Made by a program: the position numbers and the translations under genes | Assembly: GCF_900103005.1 (NCBI RefSeq) | Contig: NZ_FMWL01000014.1 | Location: forward strand, 1 to 64,000 | From: Acidaminobacter hydrogenoformans DSM 2784 | GTDB lineage: Bacteria > Bacillota > Clostridia > Peptostreptococcales > Acidaminobacteraceae | Reading direction: 5' to 3' | Length of the DNA: 64,000 bases | Notes under the pieces: model-generated | Seen by the model: the letters and a program-made list of their open reading frames with translations, nothing else | The model's database searches: none | Told to the model about the DNA's origin: nothing | In this document: in pieces, positions 61,305 through 64,000 of the stretch | Layout of the letters: every line of letters starts with the position of its first letter | How positions within the stretch are numbered: position 1 is the stretch's first letter

Positions 61305-61838
61305 TTACTGAGCCGGCCCCGTCACTGAATACTTGCCGGAGATCATCAGCCAGGTACGGGCATTGATTTTCATGCCTCTGCCGTCATCTTTAGGAATAAT
61401 GATGAGATGGTTTAAAGGAATCTTCTGTCCCATACCAAGCCCCGCGCCCCCGGTGACATCCGGGAGATCATTTTCAGCCGCGATCGCCGTCGCGGAGCCC
61501 CCACGGAGGATGACCTGAGTATTTTCACCAAAGACGACTGTACTGCCTTCTTCAAGCTCAACCACCACAAACGCCGGCGGCGCTCCAGGCGCCGGAGCGG
61601 TCGTGCCAGAGCCTGAGCTGCTCTCTAATGCTTCAATTTGGTCGGATAACGCATTAAGATCTTTAACAAAGGCATCTTCAATTTCTGATAGTCTTTCTTC
61701 GACGTAGCTCCTTGTAACCACCGGATCAGTAGAAGTGCCGGGATCACCGGAAGTCGCGACAGATACTGCTCCAAAAAGTGCCAGCACCGTGACGGCGCCA
61801 ATTGCCATGTGCCCGAGGTTTTTAACTGTCTTGCTCAA
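61305..61838 (-). CDS. Exported coiled-coil protein, function unknown
   Basis: About 177 residues. A signal anchor (about residues 8-26) is followed by a coiled coil (EERLSEIEDAFVKDLNALSDQ), a Pro/Ser/Gly-rich linker, and a conserved-looking domain (VVVELEEGSTVVFGENTQV, then VPLNHL-type IPLNHLIIIPKDDGRG). I recognise the last part only as a recurring clostridial exported motif. The TTG eight bases past GGGGG is preferred. Its place beside wall-polymer genes suggests a surface role. Confidence 0.7.
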   Translation of the reverse strand: MSKTVKNLGHMAIGAVTVLALFGAVSVATSGDPGTSTDPVVTRSYVEERLSEIEDAFVKDLNALSDQIEALESSSGSGTTAPAPGAPPAFVVVELEEGSTVVFGENTQVILRGGSATAIAAENDLPDVTGGAGLGMGQKIPLNHLIIIPKDDGRGMKINARTWLMISGKYSVTGPAQ

Positions 61839-61869
61839 GAAGGATACCCCCAATGTGAGAGGCCTCCAG

Positions 61870-62247
61870 CTAACGCCGGACGCCTCCGCCAAGTTCATAT
61901 AAACCTAAGCTGACCATTAAAGCCACGTCAATTCTTTCCATGACTTCGGGGCTTAGTGCCCCAAGCTTTTGAATCAGTCTTTTTTTATCAATAGTCCGGA
62001 TCTGCTCAAGAAGTACGACTGAATCCTTGACGAGACCTAGCTCATCCTTTGAAATTTCTACGTGAGTGGGCAGCTTTGCCTTGCTGATTTTGCCCGTGAT
62101 CGCAGATATAATCACCGTTGGACTGTATTTGTTGCCAACGTCGTTCTGAATAATCAGTACAGGTCTTTGCCCCCCTTGCTCGGACCCTACGACTGGACTT
62201 AAATCAGCGAAAAAGACATCACCGCGTTTGACATTAGAAAAAGGCAT
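61870..62247 (-). CDS. MazF/PemK-family mRNA endonuclease toxin
   Basis: 125 residues. Motifs are [31 protein letters not shown] (catalytic Arg), and [13 protein letters not shown] (Thr), standard for the EndoA/NdoA type that cuts mRNA at short sites. The ATG lies inside the last codons of the upstream antitoxin-like gene (14-base overlap), so the two are translated together. Alanine racemase upstream is the usual neighbour of this locus in Firmicutes. Confidence 0.93.
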   Translation of the reverse strand: MPFSNVKRGDVFFADLSPVVGSEQGGQRPVLIIQNDVGNKYSPTVIISAITGKISKAKLPTHVEISKDELGLVKDSVVLLEQIRTIDKKRLIQKLGALSPEVMERIDVALMVSLGLYELGGGVRR

Positions 62248-62566
62248 CTTCGTCCTCGTCTTCTCCGTCTTCTTCAAGCATGTGTTCGTAACGTTCGTAC
62301 GTGCAGTTGTCACAACGGAAGCCGACTTCGCAGTAGTCCAGATTGAAGCTGGCCATGTTCTCATAACCGCTCTCGAGCTCGAAAACCTTCTCTTCGAGAA
62401 GCTTTCTCATGCTCTCAAGGCGCGTTTCGAAACATACGACAAAGTCATTTTCATAATAGCATTTTATGTCCGGATCATTCTTGATATCGTCAATGATGTC
62501 TTCCGGATACTCAAGCCTCGTTCGGCAGAAACTTACGCTTTGCGTGCCTATGACCTCTTCGCCCAC
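62234..62566 (-). CDS. MazE-like antitoxin with a divergent N-terminus
   Basis: About 110 residues from the GTG eight bases past AGGAGG. Its C-terminal half contains [20 protein letters not shown] and YERYEHML, which line up with the GYxxMAxxNL toxin-binding stretch of EndoAI-type MazE. A highly acidic tail ([13 protein letters not shown]) ends it. The N-terminal half ([20 protein letters not shown]...) shows no clear ribbon-helix-helix. Three cysteines ([10 protein letters not shown] region) recall a metal site. It probably neutralises the MazF it overlaps. Confidence 0.75.
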   Translation of the reverse strand: MGEEVIGTQSVSFCRTRLEYPEDIIDDIKNDPDIKCYYENDFVVCFETRLESMRKLLEEKVFELESGYENMASFNLDYCEVGFRCDNCTYERYEHMLEEDGEDEDEDAFF

Positions 62567-62657
62567 TTCTGAACACCTCCTGTATGACATGGGGGATGGA
62601 TTCAACTTATTTTACACCATCCGGATGGATTCGTAAAGTCTTGCAGTGCACGAAGCA

Positions 62658-63842
62658 CTACCGGATCATTGAGACGTAATCTTTGACAGCAGTGATTTCT
62701 CCATTTTTCACATAGACCCTTGGTACACGCTTGTCGATCATACAGACGATCTCATAATTGATCGTGCCCAGTTTATCCGCGAGATTTTCCACCGGAAGTT
62801 CGTTTCCATCACCGTCTGAACCAAACAGGACTGCGATGTCACCCGGTTTAGCGCTGAGGCCACTGACATCAAACATGCACTGGTCCATACAGATTCGGCC
62901 AGTGAGCGGACGCCGCGCCCCTTTGAAAAGGACCTCGCCCTTGCCGCTGAGCATGCGCGTATAACCATCGGCATAGCCCAAAGGCATTGTGGCGATTTCT
63001 TCTTTGCCTTGAGTGATGTATTTCAGGCCATAGCTGATCCCGCTGCCGGCTTCCAGCGTCTTGACATGGGACAGGCAGGCCTTCAGGCTCATGACGGGCT
63101 TCAGTACCACCCGGTCTTTAAGGACATCCGGCGATGGATAAAGGCCATAAAGCATAATCCCCGCACGCACCATATTGAAGTTCAGCTCCGGCAGATCAAT
63201 TATGGCTGCACTATTGGAGACATGATGGATTGGAATCGTCAAGCCGCCGGCTTCCAGTCCCCGAACGACAAAATTGTACTTTTCGACCTGACCCATTGTA
63301 TAAGCCTTATCCACCTCGTCCGCGACGGCGAAGTGGGTGAAAATGCCTTCAATAACAAGACCGGGGAGCTTCGCAATCTCCAGGATTTCCTTAATGGTTG
63401 CCTCATTTGCCGGCATTCCAATCCGGTGCATCCCGGTGTCCAGCTTGATATGGACCCGCACTTCCCTGCCGTGCCTGACCGCAGCTTCAGAAAGCGGCAA
63501 AGCGTGCTGCAGACTGTAAATGGTCTGAATAATGCCGTTTGTCACAACCGCATCATAAAGGTGGGCTGGTGTAAAACCAAGTACCATAATCTCCGTCTCC
63601 GGAAACGCCTGACGAAGCTGAAGCGCTTCGTTCAGTACAGCGACGGCAAGTCTGTCCGCCCCCGCCTCAAGCAGGGTTCGGGAGGATTCCACCGCACCGT
63701 GGCCGTAAGCGTCTGCTTTGACCACTGCCATGACCATGGCTTCTTTTTTTGTCAACCGCCTGACTTCTCTTAAATTGTGCGCCAGGTGCTCAAGATTAAT
63801 TTCTGCCCAGACGGGTCTTGGAATTTGATGTGTATCGACCAT
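62658..63842 (-). CDS. alr: Alanine racemase
   Basis: PLP enzyme that makes D-alanine for peptidoglycan. About 394 residues from the ATG seven bases past GGAGG; the frame extends 18 residues further without a site. PLP lysine is in VVKADAYGHGA (about residue 40), the catalytic tyrosine in GISYGLKYI (about residue 267), with GYADGYTR and CMDQCMFDV as other family blocks. It heads the alr-mazE-like-mazF group, with a 91-base gap to the antitoxin-like gene. Confidence 0.96.
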   Translation of the reverse strand: MVDTHQIPRPVWAEINLEHLAHNLREVRRLTKKEAMVMAVVKADAYGHGAVESSRTLLEAGADRLAVAVLNEALQLRQAFPETEIMVLGFTPAHLYDAVVTNGIIQTIYSLQHALPLSEAAVRHGREVRVHIKLDTGMHRIGMPANEATIKEILEIAKLPGLVIEGIFTHFAVADEVDKAYTMGQVEKYNFVVRGLEAGGLTIPIHHVSNSAAIIDLPELNFNMVRAGIMLYGLYPSPDVLKDRVVLKPVMSLKACLSHVKTLEAGSGISYGLKYITQGKEEIATMPLGYADGYTRMLSGKGEVLFKGARRPLTGRICMDQCMFDVSGLSAKPGDIAVLFGSDGDGNELPVENLADKLGTINYEIVCMIDKRVPRVYVKNGEITAVKDYVSMIR

Positions 63843-63955
63843 GAATTTGCCTCCGTTTCGCTGAATATTTGCCATGTATGACAGTTCTGCAGGCACCGCT
63901 GTTTTTTACTGACACTGCTCACTTATTTCGTTATAAGGGGTAGGCCTGTGGTCCA

Positions 63956-64000
63956 CTAAGCCTCAACCAGCTCTCGAATAGCTTTGGTAAGTCCAAGCAC
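63956..64000 (-). CDS. C-terminal end of an unidentified gene (cut by window edge)
   Basis: A minus-strand frame of 14 residues (VLGLTKAIRELVEA) ends with TAG at 63956-63958. This is the expected place for the gene before alr, but the piece is too short to identify. Confidence 0.35.
   Translation of the reverse strand: MLGLTKAIRELVEA

Noticed and set aside
1-64000. CRISPR array, prophage, rRNA or tRNA
   Set aside because: The palindromic repeats are scattered, not regularly spaced; no integrase, capsid or terminase gene and no cloverleaf was found by reading.

Overview
The window looks like chromosome of a low-to-moderate-GC Gram-positive anaerobe of class Clostridia. This rests on gene content: a (nor)spermidine pathway, a split transketolase, an ilv operon behind a T-box leader, FtsEX with an M23 peptidase and CtpA, CsaB/TagA-type wall-polymer genes, a [FeFe]-hydrogenase-like accessory cluster, AGGAGG ribosome sites with frequent GTG and TTG starts, and sigma-A type promoters. 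I cannot fix the genus. Most genes lie on the minus strand.

Layout. 0-0.4 kb: 3' end of an ISL3-type transposase with its inverted repeat. 0.4-3.7 kb: ABC-2 exporter operon with its TetR repressor and two operators. 3.8-7.15 kb: pantothenate operon (DUF2520 reductase-panB-panC-panD) behind a structured leader with a terminator. 7.3-9.9 kb (plus strand): ThrE-type exporter pair and a FabK/NMO-family flavoprotein behind a short attenuator leader. 10.1-12.5 kb: carboxynorspermidine synthase and decarboxylase; 12.7 kb RtcB. 14.0-15.4 kb: two near-identical 52-aa zinc-ribbon genes and three copies of one promoter architecture. 15.4-20.5 kb: methyltransferase, GH18 protein, chromate transporter pair, M29 aminopeptidase. 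20.7-24.1 kb: Tad-like pseudopilins, a DUF5702 protein and a Ser/Thr kinase. 24.5 kb: short NapH-like Fe-S membrane protein. 25.2-33.2 kb: PHP protein, then a redox/signalling cluster (HATPase, PHP, two DRTGG-type proteins, hydrogenase-like Fe-S protein, RsbW-like ATPase), a ferredoxin-thymidylate kinase fusion and UvrC. 33.4-39.6 kb: ferritin-like protein, membrane protein, UvrA, UvrB with a LexA-like site. 39.7-44.9 kb: AI-2E family protein, CtpA, M23 peptidase, FtsX, FtsE. 45.2-49.9 kb: 5-formyl-THF cyclo-ligase, Lon-like protease, S1-domain protein. 50.1-55.1 kb: ilvB, ilvD, ilvC and an ACT regulatory subunit under a T-box. 55.2-57.0 kb: split transketolase. 57.1-61.8 kb: TagA, CsaB, DUF5693 and an exported protein. 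61.9-63.8 kb: MazF, an unusual MazE-like partner and alanine racemase.

Most of this is core metabolism, repair and division. The parts that deserve attention are the 2Fe-2S ferredoxin-thymidylate kinase fusion beside the hydrogenase-like signalling cluster, the three-copy promoter with an upstream inverted repeat (TGCAAG-N14-CTTGCA) driving tiny zinc-ribbon proteins, the MazE-like protein that keeps the toxin-binding end but has no recognisable ribbon-helix-helix, the structured leader of the pantothenate operon, and the dispersed GGGGACAGTCCCC palindromes. No rRNA, tRNA, CRISPR array or phage was seen.
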